A stretch of DNA of 64,000 nucleotides. It comes from JAGBWK01 sp964544595 (GTDB lineage Bacteria > Bacteroidota > Bacteroidia > Bacteroidales > Muribaculaceae). Positions 1 to 8,232 of this stretch are shown here, piece by piece. Position numbers and translations under genes: made by a program. The notes below the pieces were generated by a model, which did not search any database, had not been told where the DNA came from, and saw only the letters and a list, made by a program, of their open reading frames with translations. The stretch's first letter is position 1. Every line of letters begins with the position of its first letter. The stretch lies in the NCBI GenBank assembly GCA_964544595.1, contig CAZJBM010000001.1, positions 175,125-239,124 on the forward strand, in the 5' to 3' direction.

Positions 1-2
1 CC

Positions 3-947
3 GCAGGGCTTAAGATAGTGGAGACCCGCGGCCGCAACGGCTCTGACAACGCTATCATCGGCTCCGACGGCTCGGGCCGCTATCAAAACGCATCGGTGAC
101 GGTGCTTATCGACGAATACTCGGCTTCGGCCAGCGAAATCTTCGCCGGGGCTATTCAGGACAATGACCGCGGCCTCGTGATCGGTCGCCGATCGTTTGGC
201 AAAGGGCTTGTGCAGCACCAGATCGATATGCCCGACAACAGCGCTATCCGCCTGACGGTTTCGCGTTACTACACCCCCTCGGGCCGCTGCATCCAGAAAG
301 ATTATACCAATGCGGCCACGTATGAGAACGACCTGCTCATGCGCTACGAGCATGGCGAGGCTTTCGAGGCCGACTCGATAAAGCTCGACAAGCAGCTCGA
401 ATTCCTTACCTTAGGCGGCCGCAAGGTTTACGGCGGCGGAGGCATCATGCCCGACATCTTTATCCCGAACGACACTATCGGCGTGACGAGCTACTTCGTC
501 AACGTGGCCAACGCGGGTATGTTCCAGAAATACGCGCTTCAGTACACCGACAACAACCGTATCGGCCTCGAAGAAGCCAAGAACGTCAACGAGCTCCTAA
601 AGATGCTCCCCCCCGACGATATTCTGCTGCGCTCATTCGTCAACTACTGCGCCTCGGTTGGCGGCATACCGGCCCGCTGGTATTACATCAACATTTCGCA
701 CGACTTGATTGTTAATCATCTGAAGGCTCTTATCGCCCGCGATGTGCTCGGCATGGGCGCTTACTTCGAGATAATCAACCGCACCGACCCCAACGTCGAC
801 TCGGCCATCGAGCAGATTATCTCAGGCAAAGCCAAAGCCCCGATTAAGGATGACAAACCCGATAAAATATCGATGGCTCCCGCAGGCCGGCGCTCGCTTC
901 CGATTTCAGCCTTGTGTAAACCCGCGCTTGCTTCTGGCAAGTCCTAA
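3..947 (+). CDS. S41 family C-terminal processing peptidase, 3' part
   Basis: The reading frame is open to the left edge, so only the C-terminal half of the gene is present. It carries the S41 (tail-specific protease, CtpA/Tsp) catalytic region: the SASASE motif holding the nucleophilic serine at about bases 120-137, and the catalytic lysine in FGKG at about bases 198-209. The family cleaves C-terminal tails of periplasmic substrates using a Ser/Lys dyad. The signal peptide and most of the PDZ domain would lie upstream of the window. About 210 residues follow the lysine. The gene stops 14 bp before the cyclo-ligase gene on the same strand, so the two are probably co-transcribed. A GTG at 18 is internal and not a start. 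Confidence 0.9.
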   Translation, partial: AGLKIVETRGRNGSDNAIIGSDGSGRYQNASVTVLIDEYSASASEIFAGAIQDNDRGLVIGRRSFGKGLVQHQIDMPDNSAIRLTVSRYYTPSGRCIQKDYTNAATYENDLLMRYEHGEAFEADSIKLDKQLEFLTLGGRKVYGGGGIMPDIFIPNDTIGVTSYFVNVANAGMFQKYALQYTDNNRIGLEEAKNVNELLKMLPPDDILLRSFVNYCASVGGIPARWYYINISHDLIVNHLKALIARDVLGMGAYFEIINRTDPNVDSAIEQIISGKAKAPIKDDKPDKISMAPAGRRSLPISALCKPALASGKS

Positions 948-961
948 AACCCAAAATTCAG

Positions 962-1507
962 ATGAAAAAGGAAGATATACGCCGTAATATCAAAGCCCGC
1001 AAATGCCTCCTCTCGGCTGTAGAGCGCATGGAGGCAGCCGAAAGGGTGTTCGAGCAACTGGAGCGCACCGCCGCTTTCATGATGGCCGACAATATACTGC
1101 TTTACCATTCGCTGCCCGACGAGCTTTCGACAGTAGAGTTTATCAACAAGTGGCACGACCGCAAGCATTTCTATCTGCCCCGCGTCAACGGCGTCAACCT
1201 CGACATTCTACCTTACGACCGCTCTCGCCTGCATATCGGCGCGTTTAACATCGAGGAGCCCGACGGCGACGAGCTGACACCTATCGACATGATAGAGCTG
1301 ATCGTGGTGCCGGGCGTGGCTTATGACGTCAACGGCAACCGCGTGGGCCGCGGCAAAGGTTATTACGACCGCCTGCTGGCCGAGTCGCGCGCCACAAAGA
1401 TAGGCGTTGGCTACGACTTCCAGCTAATCGACGAGATCGAGGCTGAGCCTCACGACGTGCGCGTTGACATCGTCATCACCGACCGCCGCCGCGTATCACG
1501 CCGCTGA
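962..1507 (+). CDS. 5-formyltetrahydrofolate cyclo-ligase
   Basis: A 181-residue protein of normal family length. It should convert 5-formyl-THF to 5,10-methenyl-THF with ATP in the cytoplasm, returning folate to one-carbon metabolism. The N-terminal basic helix (KKEDIRRNIKARK) and the C-terminal signature GRGKGYYDR, followed by IGVGYDFQ and a final VDIVITD strand, match the 5-FTHF cyclo-ligase family. The start is the only ATG that keeps the N-terminal helix. It follows the S41 gene by 14 bp. The 250 bp downstream contain no convincing gene. Confidence 0.93.
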   Translation: MKKEDIRRNIKARKCLLSAVERMEAAERVFEQLERTAAFMMADNILLYHSLPDELSTVEFINKWHDRKHFYLPRVNGVNLDILPYDRSRLHIGAFNIEEPDGDELTPIDMIELIVVPGVAYDVNGNRVGRGKGYYDRLLAESRATKIGVGYDFQLIDEIEAEPHDVRVDIVITDRRRVSRR

Positions 1508-1723
1508 GCGCCGCGGCCTCTCCCGCCGTTTCCACCAAATATCAAAGAAACACATCATATCGCCGTAATGCATTGAGTTTCAGTTGCTTGCGGCGTGTGT
1601 TGCTGTTTCTTTCGTTTTCGTGCCACGGGGTGAAATTTTCATATGCTCAATGGCTGACCGCCTCAGCTTTATCAGATTTTATGGGACAGGCTCTAATTCT
1701 CAGGGGAGGGTCGGAACAAGGTT

Positions 1724-1754
1724 TTGCGGGATGACGGGAAATTTCGTAACTTCG
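1724..1754 (+). promoter_or_regulatory. Bacteroidetes promoter of the ABC-F gene
   Basis: TTG at 1724-1726, a 20 bp spacer, then TAACTTCG at 1747-1754, close to the TAnnTTTG -7 consensus. The ATG of the next gene begins at 1759, only 4 nt after the box, so the predicted transcript start coincides with the start codon and the mRNA would be leaderless. Confidence 0.7.
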
Positions 1755-1758
1755 CGGC

Positions 1759-3732
1759 ATGATTTCGATAAACAACCTGTCGGTGGAATTTAGCGCGGTG
1801 CCGCTATTCGACAATATCAATTACGTTATCAACAAACGCGATAAGATAGCCCTCGTCGGCAAGAACGGCGCGGGCAAGTCAACCATGCTAAAGATTATCG
1901 CCGGGCTGCAGCGTCCGACGTCGGGCAGCGTGGCCGTGCCCGAAGGGGTGACGGTCGGTTATCTGCCTCAGCAAATGGAGGTAAGCGACACGCTGACCGT
2001 GGTCGAGGAGGTGCGTAAAGCCTTTGGCCATATCGATGAGCTCCGCAGGGAGGTTGACCGCCTTAACGCGCAGCTCGCCGAGCGCACCGACTATGAGAGC
2101 GAGAGCTATCAGAATCTTATCGACCGCATGACCTCGGCCACAGAGCGGCTCGCGATAGAGGAGAGCGACAACGCCGACGCCGAGATCGAGAAGACGCTTC
2201 GAGGCCTCGGCTTCGACCGCAAGGACTTCAACCGGCCGACATCGGAATTCTCAGGCGGCTGGCGCATGCGTATCGAGCTGGCCAAGATACTGCTGCAGCG
2301 ACCCGACGTGCTGCTTCTCGACGAGCCTACCAACCACCTCGACATCGAGTCGATACAGTGGCTTGAATCGTTTCTCATTCAGAAAGCCAATATGGTGGTG
2401 CTCGTCAGCCACGACCGCGCGTTTATCGACAACGTGACCAACCGCACGATAGAGATTTCGCTCGGCAAGATTTACGACTACTCGGTCAATTATTCCCACT
2501 ACGTAGAGCTGCGCAAGGAGCGTCTGGAGCAGCAGATGAGGGCTTATCAGAATCAGCAGAAACAGATAAAGGAAACCGAGGATTTCATCGAGCGGTTCCG
2601 CTATAAGGCCACGAAGTCGGTGCAGGTGCAGAGCCGTATCAAGCAGCTGGCCAAGATTGAGCGCATAGAGGTTGACGAGGTCGACACCTCGCGTCTCAAC
2701 CTCAAATTTCCCCCCGCTCCCCGCTCGGGCGACTATCCGGTAATCGCCGACAACGTGGGCAAAGCCTACGGCGATCATCAGGTATTCGACCATGCTACCT
2801 TTACCATCAAGCGAGGCGAGAAAGTGGCTTTCGTCGGCAAGAACGGCGAGGGCAAGTCGACGCTCGTGAAATGTATTATGGGCGAGATTCCCTTCACCGG
2901 CAATCTTAAGATAGGCCACAACGTAAAGATAGGATATTTCGCTCAGAATCAGGCTTCGATGCTCGACGGCGAGATTTCGGTCTTCGACACGATCGACCGA
3001 GTGGCCGTAGGGGATATACGCACAAAGATACGCGACATATTGGGCGCGTTCATGTTTGGCGGCGAGGCCTCCGACAAGAAGGTCAAGGTGCTGTCGGGCG
3101 GCGAGAAGACCCGCCTGGCGATGATACGCCTGCTCCTTGAGCCTGTCAATCTCCTTATTCTCGACGAGCCCACCAACCATCTCGACATGAAGACTAAAGA
3201 CGTGTTGAAGCAGGCTATCAAAGACTTCGACGGCACGGTGATAGTCGTCAGCCACGACCGCGAGTTTCTCGACGGCCTTGTTGAGAAGGTCTATGAATTC
3301 GGTGGCGGCCAGGTGCGTGAGTGTCTCGGTGGTATCTACGAGTTCCTTGAAAAGAAGAAAATCGATTCGCTTAAGGAGCTTGAGCGCACAGCGCCGGCCA
3401 AGAGCCGCGCGAAAAGCGAGCCGACCCCGACTAAACCGTCGGTTGAAGCAGTTGCGGCAGATTCGCCCAAGCAGCAGCGCAAACTTTCGTACGCCGAGCA
3501 GCGCGAGCATCAGAAGCTGATCAAGCGCGCGCAGAAAAAGGTGGAGGAAGCCGAGGCCGAAATCGCCAAAATCGAGGCCGAAATCGCGGATATAGAGGCA
3601 AAACTCGCGGCGGGCGATACAGATCAGCAACTATATACCGAACATGCCGGCCGCACCAAAGCCCTCGAAAACGCCATGAGCCTCTGGGAGCTCGCCTCGC
3701 TCGACCTCGATTCGCTCAAAAGCGGCGAATAA
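1759..3732 (+). CDS. ABC-F family ATPase (Uup-type)
   Basis: 657 residues with two ABC ATPase domains and no membrane segments, as in the ABC-F translation/ribosome-associated proteins. Domain 1 has Walker A GKNGAGKST (34-42), signature SGGWRMR and Walker B LLLDEPTNHLD. Domain 2 has GKNGEGKST, SGGEKTR and LILDEPTNHLD. The domains are joined by a charged helical linker (the P-site tRNA interaction motif region of the family). A long alanine/glutamate/lysine-rich coiled coil occupies the C-terminus (about 575-625), which resembles Uup more than EttA. Role is inferred as ribosome or DNA-branch-associated ATPase; antibiotic protection cannot be judged from sequence. It ends 27 bp from the convergent rsgA gene. 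Confidence 0.92.
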   Translation: MISINNLSVEFSAVPLFDNINYVINKRDKIALVGKNGAGKSTMLKIIAGLQRPTSGSVAVPEGVTVGYLPQQMEVSDTLTVVEEVRKAFGHIDELRREVDRLNAQLAERTDYESESYQNLIDRMTSATERLAIEESDNADAEIEKTLRGLGFDRKDFNRPTSEFSGGWRMRIELAKILLQRPDVLLLDEPTNHLDIESIQWLESFLIQKANMVVLVSHDRAFIDNVTNRTIEISLGKIYDYSVNYSHYVELRKERLEQQMRAYQNQQKQIKETEDFIERFRYKATKSVQVQSRIKQLAKIERIEVDEVDTSRLNLKFPPAPRSGDYPVIADNVGKAYGDHQVFDHATFTIKRGEKVAFVGKNGEGKSTLVKCIMGEIPFTGNLKIGHNVKIGYFAQNQASMLDGEISVFDTIDRVAVGDIRTKIRDILGAFMFGGEASDKKVKVLSGGEKTRLAMIRLLLEPVNLLILDEPTNHLDMKTKDVLKQAIKDFDGTVIVVSHDREFLDGLVEKVYEFGGGQVRECLGGIYEFLEKKKIDSLKELERTAPAKSRAKSEPTPTKPSVEAVAADSPKQQRKLSYAEQREHQKLIKRAQKKVEEAEAEIAKIEAEIADIEAKLAAGDTDQQLYTEHAGRTKALENAMSLWELASLDLDSLKSGE

Positions 3733-3759
3733 GCCAGGGCGCTCCACGCTCTTGCGGCC

Positions 3760-4695
3760 TCAATACGGTTTGCGATATTTGTCGGGAGCGGCGTCGTCGA
3801 GTATGCTGAGGTAGGAATTGTAGCGCGACTGGGCTATGCGATGCTCCTCAAGAGCTTGACGCACGGCGCAGTGAGGCTCATGGGTGTGGGTGCAGTTGCC
3901 GAAACGGCAATCCTTGCTCGCCGCGAATATTTCGGGGAAATAGTGCGAAACCTCATATTCGTCCATCTCAATCGTGCCGAAGCCGCGCACTCCCGGAGTG
4001 TCGATAATCCATCCCCCCTCGGCGAGCGGAAACATTTCGGAGAACGTCGTCGTGTGGGTGCCCTGGTCGTGCACCTCTGATATTTCCGCAGTCTTGACGT
4101 TTAGCCCCGGTATCAAGTCGTTGATTATCGTTGACTTGCCTACGCCTGAGTTGCCCGATAGGAGGGTGGTTTTCCCGGCGAGTATGCCCCTCAGCTGTTC
4201 GATTCCGTGGCCAGTTTTGGCGCATATATCGATTACCTTATAGCCGATGGAGCTGTAGAGATAGCTTACGGCTTCAAGCAGCTCGCGGTCGGCCTCGTCG
4301 GTCAGGAGGTCGATTTTGTTGATTACGATAATGGCCGGTATGCGGTAGGCTTCGGCGGTGGCAAGGAAGCGGTCGATGAAAGTGGTGGAGGTCTCGGGAT
4401 GCGCGAGCGTCACGATCAGGAGGCACTGGTCGATATTGGCCGCGAGTATATGGGCCTCTTTCGAGAGATTGCTTGCTCGGCGTATTATATAGTTCTTGCG
4501 GGGAATGATGCGGGTGATGAAAGCCGTTCCGTCGGCGTTGGGAGCGATTTCCACTCTGTCGCCTACGGCCACGGGGTTGGTGGTGCGTATGCCTTTTATG
4601 CGGAAATTGCCTTTTATCTTGCAGTTAATCTCGCGGTTGTCGTCGGTGAGCGCCACATACCAGCTCCCCGTGTTTTTCGTAATGAGTGCCTCCAT
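3760..4695 (-). CDS. rsgA: Ribosome small-subunit GTPase RsgA
   Basis: 311 residues. This is a circularly permuted GTPase: the G4 motif NKID comes before the P-loop GNSGVGKST, followed by DTPG (G3). An N-terminal OB-fold precedes the GTPase domain, and a C-terminal zinc knuckle with C-x4-C-x-H-x5-C spacing (CRFGNC, H, C) closes the protein. RsgA acts in late maturation of the 30S subunit. Start ATG at 4695 fits the OB-fold N-terminus. It is divergent from the winged-helix gene across 315 bp and convergent with the ABC-F ATPase. Confidence 0.95.
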   Translation of the reverse strand: MEALITKNTGSWYVALTDDNREINCKIKGNFRIKGIRTTNPVAVGDRVEIAPNADGTAFITRIIPRKNYIIRRASNLSKEAHILAANIDQCLLIVTLAHPETSTTFIDRFLATAEAYRIPAIIVINKIDLLTDEADRELLEAVSYLYSSIGYKVIDICAKTGHGIEQLRGILAGKTTLLSGNSGVGKSTIINDLIPGLNVKTAEISEVHDQGTHTTTFSEMFPLAEGGWIIDTPGVRGFGTIEMDEYEVSHYFPEIFAASKDCRFGNCTHTHEPHCAVRQALEEHRIAQSRYNSYLSILDDAAPDKYRKPY

Positions 4696-4850
4696 TAGCC
4701 GATTTTGTTATAAATAAGTTGTAAAAATAAGCAAATTATTGCATAAAAAAAAGATATTTCGATAAAATCATAAAAGCCTGTAAATTAACTTGTTATCACA
4801 TAATAAAATATTTATTATCTGATTATCAGGCAAATAATTGACCGTAAAAA

Positions 4851-4881
4851 TTGCGGCTTTAACAATTTTTTATTAATTTTG
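4851..4881 (+). promoter_or_regulatory. Promoter and leader of the winged-helix gene
   Basis: TTG at 4851-4853, 20 bp spacer, TAATTTTG at 4874-4881, a near-perfect Bacteroidetes promoter. Transcription should start near 4886, giving an AT-rich leader of about 125 nt. The leader contains a small hairpin TTGGTT-TG-AACCAA at 4941-4954. The rest of the 4696-5010 intergenic stretch is AT-rich and must also hold the divergent rsgA promoter, which I could not place. Confidence 0.75.
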
Positions 4882-5010
4882 CAGCGGTTTTAGGAATTCA
4901 CTTTCTAAGTTTTTTTATTCAAAGAACTTTAAAACCTTACTTGGTTTGAACCAAATTTTTAACCTGTTTGTTTAATTTTTATATTACAAACTTACTAAAA
5001 TTTTATCAAC

Positions 5011-5229
5011 ATGAACGCAGATGTTATCGGAACTTGGGCTGGCCAAGTATGGGAAGCCCTGAACGAAGCTGATGTTTTAGGTATTAAACAGCTCAAAAAA
5101 ATCACCAAACTCAAAGACAAAGAACTCTTTGCCGCTATCGGTTGGCTTGCCCGCGAGGACAAACTCAATATCCAGACCAACCCCGAGGACGAGAAAGAGC
5201 TTCTTATCGCACTCGCACAAGACAAATAA
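5011..5229 (+). CDS. Small winged helix-turn-helix protein (DUF2582-like)
   Basis: 72 residues, cytoplasmic and highly charged, covering a single winged-helix fold: helix 1 around TWAGQVWEALNE, helix 2 GIKQLKKIT, recognition-like helix DKELFAAIGWLARE, then the wing. This matches the small Bacteroidetes winged-helix family formerly called DUF2582. Its target and function are unknown. It is a single-gene unit with its own strong promoter, a long leader and a terminator, which suggests high expression. Confidence 0.8.
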   Translation: MNADVIGTWAGQVWEALNEADVLGIKQLKKITKLKDKELFAAIGWLAREDKLNIQTNPEDEKELLIALAQDK

Positions 5230-5269
5230 TCATCTCCGCCGTCAGCGGAAATTTTACCTATAAAAAGAG

Positions 5270-5303
5270 GCCGAGACGCGAAATATCGTCCCCGGCTTTT
5301 TTT
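5270..5303 (+). terminator. Rho-independent terminator after the winged-helix gene
   Basis: Stem GCCG-A-GACG (5270-5278) pairs with CGTC-CC-CGGC (5287-5296) around an 8 nt loop, followed directly by a run of seven T. A shorter TCCGC/GCGGA hairpin lies just upstream at 5235-5249. Confidence 0.75.
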
Positions 5304-5320
5304 ATGCCCGAAATATTTCG

Positions 5321-5328
5321 TAATTTTG
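5321..5328 (+). promoter_or_regulatory. -7 box of the AraC-family gene
   Basis: TAATTTTG matches the -7 consensus and lies about 40 bp before the AraC start codon. There is no TTG at the 20 bp position upstream (TTT at 5298-5300), so the -33 element is weak and overlaps the T-tract of the preceding terminator. Confidence 0.5.
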
Positions 5329-5368
5329 CGTTCTGGCGTCTCGTTCTCATTGACGCTTCCTCCCTTGT

Positions 5369-6250
5369 ATGAAAGTTTTAGCCAAAATATTATCAAACGT
5401 CGACGATTTCTCAACCGATAACAACTCTTTCCCTAAACTGCAGGTATTCGATAAGGTAGACAATCTGACTAAGTACAACTTCCCGATTAAGAACACCAAC
5501 GTTGTCTCGGTGGTGTGTATCTCTGGCTCGGCCCATTTCGTGTCAGATATGAGGCCGGTCGAGATGGGGCCCCGCACGATCGCCGTGATTCTGCCCGGTC
5601 ATCTTATCGAGGAGTATTCGACAAGCGACGATTTCCACGGATTCATGATAGCCTCGTCTGAGCGCAATTTCGCGGCATTTCTCCCTATGATGTCGCGGCT
5701 GTTCATGTGCTCGATGTATTTCCGCGACAATCCTGTCGTAAGCCTTACCCCGGAGGAACTCGACAATCAAGTCTACTTCCACAAGCTGCTGAAAAACAAG
5801 CTTAAAGACTGCCATTCGAGCTTCGACCGCATGGTAGTCAACAAGCTCATTGAGGGCATCTTCTGCGAGACTCTGAATATTTTCTTCAAGCGACTCGACA
5901 TTTCGCTGACCACTTATTGCAACCGCAGCGAAGCGCTTTTCTACCGCTTTATCGTCGACATCGAGAATTACTACAAGCGCGAGCGCTCGGTGAGCTTCTA
6001 CGCCGACAAGCTCTGCGTTTCGGCTAAGCACCTCTCTTCGGTGGTTAAGGAGATCAGCGGTCGCACAGCCTCTGACTGGATTGACTCGTACGTGATCAAC
6101 GAGATCAAGCGTCTGCTCGCGACCACCGATATGACCATTCAGGAAATATCATGCAAGCTCAATTTTGCCAATCAGTCATTCTTCGGCAAGTATTTCAAAG
6201 TGCATATCGGCATGTCGCCCCGCGAGTTTCGTAATTCGCAATTCCGCTAA
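5369..6250 (+). CDS. AraC family transcriptional regulator
   Basis: 293 residues. The N-terminal about 170 residues form a cupin-like or unassigned sensor region with no metal motif I can recognise. The C-terminal about 100 residues are a double helix-turn-helix AraC domain: SVSFYADKLCVSAKHLSSVV for the first HTH, and TIQEISCKLNFANQSFFGKYFK plus GMSPREFR for the second, the family signature. It is a stand-alone gene whose stop overlaps the convergent mutL stop by 4 bp. The ligand and regulon are unknown; no target repeat is evident nearby. Confidence 0.9.
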   Translation: MKVLAKILSNVDDFSTDNNSFPKLQVFDKVDNLTKYNFPIKNTNVVSVVCISGSAHFVSDMRPVEMGPRTIAVILPGHLIEEYSTSDDFHGFMIASSERNFAAFLPMMSRLFMCSMYFRDNPVVSLTPEELDNQVYFHKLLKNKLKDCHSSFDRMVVNKLIEGIFCETLNIFFKRLDISLTTYCNRSEALFYRFIVDIENYYKRERSVSFYADKLCVSAKHLSSVVKEISGRTASDWIDSYVINEIKRLLATTDMTIQEISCKLNFANQSFFGKYFKVHIGMSPREFRNSQFR

Positions 6251-8124
6251 AACAATCGCTCTATATCCTGCATCGCTATCTCGCCGATGATTCTCAGTCC
6301 ATCGGGGGTATAGGCGGGTGTGCTGAGGCTGAAGAGGTCGCTTAGCAGTTGCTCCATCTCAGTGTCGGTCAACGTCTTGCCTCCTCTCAGCGCCGTGGCT
6401 TTCGCGAGTCTCAGGGCTATCACTTCCCTTACTTTCTCGCGGGTGATGTCGTTGCCTTCGAGCAGGTCGCTTAATATCGCTTTAAGCACCTCCCCGGCGC
6501 TCTCCTGCATCTCTGCTGCCGGAGTCCCCTCGATGGCCCATGCGTTGGGCGCGGCGTTGGTCAGCTCAAACCCCATTTGCTCGATAGCCTCTCTCACTTC
6601 AAGCAACTTGATGTTTTGCTGTGGCGACAGCGTCACTATTTCCGGGAACATTACTTTCTGAGAGGGCATCCGCTCTTCCGAGGGCTTGTTGTAGCGCTCA
6701 AACAGTATGCGCACGTGGGCTCTGTGCTGGTCAATCACCGTCAGCCCTGTCTTGCTTTGGGTGATAAGGTATTTGTTCTTGAATTGCAGTATGCTTCGCG
6801 CGCTGCTCTCGATCGACTCGCCAAACGGAAGCGCTCCGGCAGGCTGCGAGTTAATGCGGCTTGCCACCTCGTTTCGGGGCAGCGTGAAGTCGTCGGCTGT
6901 CGGGTGCTCTTCGGCGGCGTTCTGAAATTGAGAGTACAGCTTATCCCAGTCGTTGAGTGTGGAATTCGCTCTGCTTCGCCATTGCGAGTCGGTCGATGGG
7001 CGTTTTGGCGCCTGTTCAGCGAAGGGGTTGTATGATGTGTCGGGGGCAAATCCCGATAGATCTGGGCGTATGTTGGGGTTGAACGCGGGTAGATTGTATC
7101 CTTCGGGCGAGTCGAAGTCGATCGACGGCACCGCGTTGAATCTACCTAACGACTCGCGTATCGCAGCCGTGAGAATCTGCCAGATTGGTTGCTCGTTCTC
7201 AAATTTTATCTCGTTTTTCGTCGGGTGGATATTGACGTCGATTGTGGCCGGGTCCACCTCGAAGTTGATGAAATAATTGGGTTGCTCGTCGGGCCGTATA
7301 AGCTGCTCGTAGCAGTGTATCACCGCTTTATGAAAATATGGGTGACGCATATTGCGGCCGTTGACAAAGAAATACTGCAGCGCGCCTCTCTTGCGGGCGT
7401 TCTCGGGCAGGCCTACGAAGCCGCTGATTTTCACCAACGATGTCTCGGTCTCAATCGGTATAAGCTGTCGTTCAAGCGATTTGCCGAAGAGCGACCCTAT
7501 TCGCTGCTTCAACGGCCCTCTCAATAGCTGATGCAGGGTCTGGTCGTTGTGGATTATGGTCAGATCCTTGTCGGGATTGACAAGCGCGAGTCGCTCAAAT
7601 TCGTGGAGTATGTTGCTGAGTTCGACCGAGTCTTTCTTCAGAAACTTTCTTCGTGCCGGAACGTTGAAAAAGAGATTCTTGACCATCATGTTCGATCCCG
7701 GGGTCGTGGCCGCAGGCTCTTGCAGCTCTACCTTCGAGCCGTTGATTACCAGGCGGGTTCCGAGCGAATCGTCGCGCCGTTGGGTCTTAAGCTCAACCTG
7801 AGCTACTGCCGCTATCGAAGCCAGTGCCTCGCCTCTGAATCCCATAGTGTGGAGCGAGAAAAGATCGTTGGCTACGGTGATTTTCGAGGTCGAATGGCGT
7901 TCAAACGCAAGGCGCGCGTCGGTGGTCGACATTCCTATGCCGTTGTCAACCACTTGGATAAGCGTTCGCCCCGCGTCGCGTATTATTACCTGTATGGAGT
8001 CGGCTCCCGCGTCGACAGCGTTCTCCACCAGCTCCTTTACCACCGAAGCGGGCCGCTGAATGACCTCCCCGGCCGCAATCTGGTTGGCCACTGAATCGGG
8101 CAGAAGTTTTATGATGTCGCTCAT
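6247..8124 (-). CDS. mutL: DNA mismatch repair protein MutL
   Basis: 625 residues. The N-terminal GHKL ATPase is intact: ELVENAVDAGA (motif I with catalytic Glu), DNGIGM (motif II) and TMGFRGEALASI (motif III). The middle is a variable linker (about 340-435). The C-terminal dimerisation domain carries DQHRAHV at 465-471 where endonuclease-proficient MutLs have DQHAxxE, and YTPDGLR near 605 where they have CPHGRP. Metal ligands therefore appear to be missing. MutL couples MutS mismatch recognition to excision. It is convergent with the AraC gene (4 bp overlap) and divergent from the ATP-grasp gene. Confidence 0.96.
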   Translation of the reverse strand: MSDIIKLLPDSVANQIAAGEVIQRPASVVKELVENAVDAGADSIQVIIRDAGRTLIQVVDNGIGMSTTDARLAFERHSTSKITVANDLFSLHTMGFRGEALASIAAVAQVELKTQRRDDSLGTRLVINGSKVELQEPAATTPGSNMMVKNLFFNVPARRKFLKKDSVELSNILHEFERLALVNPDKDLTIIHNDQTLHQLLRGPLKQRIGSLFGKSLERQLIPIETETSLVKISGFVGLPENARKRGALQYFFVNGRNMRHPYFHKAVIHCYEQLIRPDEQPNYFINFEVDPATIDVNIHPTKNEIKFENEQPIWQILTAAIRESLGRFNAVPSIDFDSPEGYNLPAFNPNIRPDLSGFAPDTSYNPFAEQAPKRPSTDSQWRSRANSTLNDWDKLYSQFQNAAEEHPTADDFTLPRNEVASRINSQPAGALPFGESIESSARSILQFKNKYLITQSKTGLTVIDQHRAHVRILFERYNKPSEERMPSQKVMFPEIVTLSPQQNIKLLEVREAIEQMGFELTNAAPNAWAIEGTPAAEMQESAGEVLKAILSDLLEGNDITREKVREVIALRLAKATALRGGKTLTDTEMEQLLSDLFSLSTPAYTPDGLRIIGEIAMQDIERLF

Positions 8125-8204
8125 TTATCGTGTTTATTATTTATTTCGGTAAAGTTAGCAAATTAAGTTGTCAAGCCCCAGCGGTTGTTGATAAGTGGGT
8201 CTAT

Positions 8205-8227
8205 TTGTTGAAAATTCACTACCTTCG
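8205..8227 (+). promoter_or_regulatory. Promoter of the ATP-grasp-like gene
   Basis: TACCTTCG at 8220-8227 lies 5 nt before the ATG at 8233, so the transcript is predicted to be leaderless. No TTG occurs at the usual 20 bp spacing; the nearest is TTG 8205-8207 with a 12 bp spacer. Confidence 0.45.
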
Positions 8228-8232
8228 CGACC

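Noticed and set aside
2251..3630. 459-codon open frame on minus across the ABC-F gene
   Set aside because: Antisense shadow of a clear two-domain ATPase; low-complexity leucine/valine translation with no motif.
4207..4698. 163-codon plus frame across rsgA
   Set aside because: Glycine/valine-rich shadow of the rsgA GTPase; no start context.
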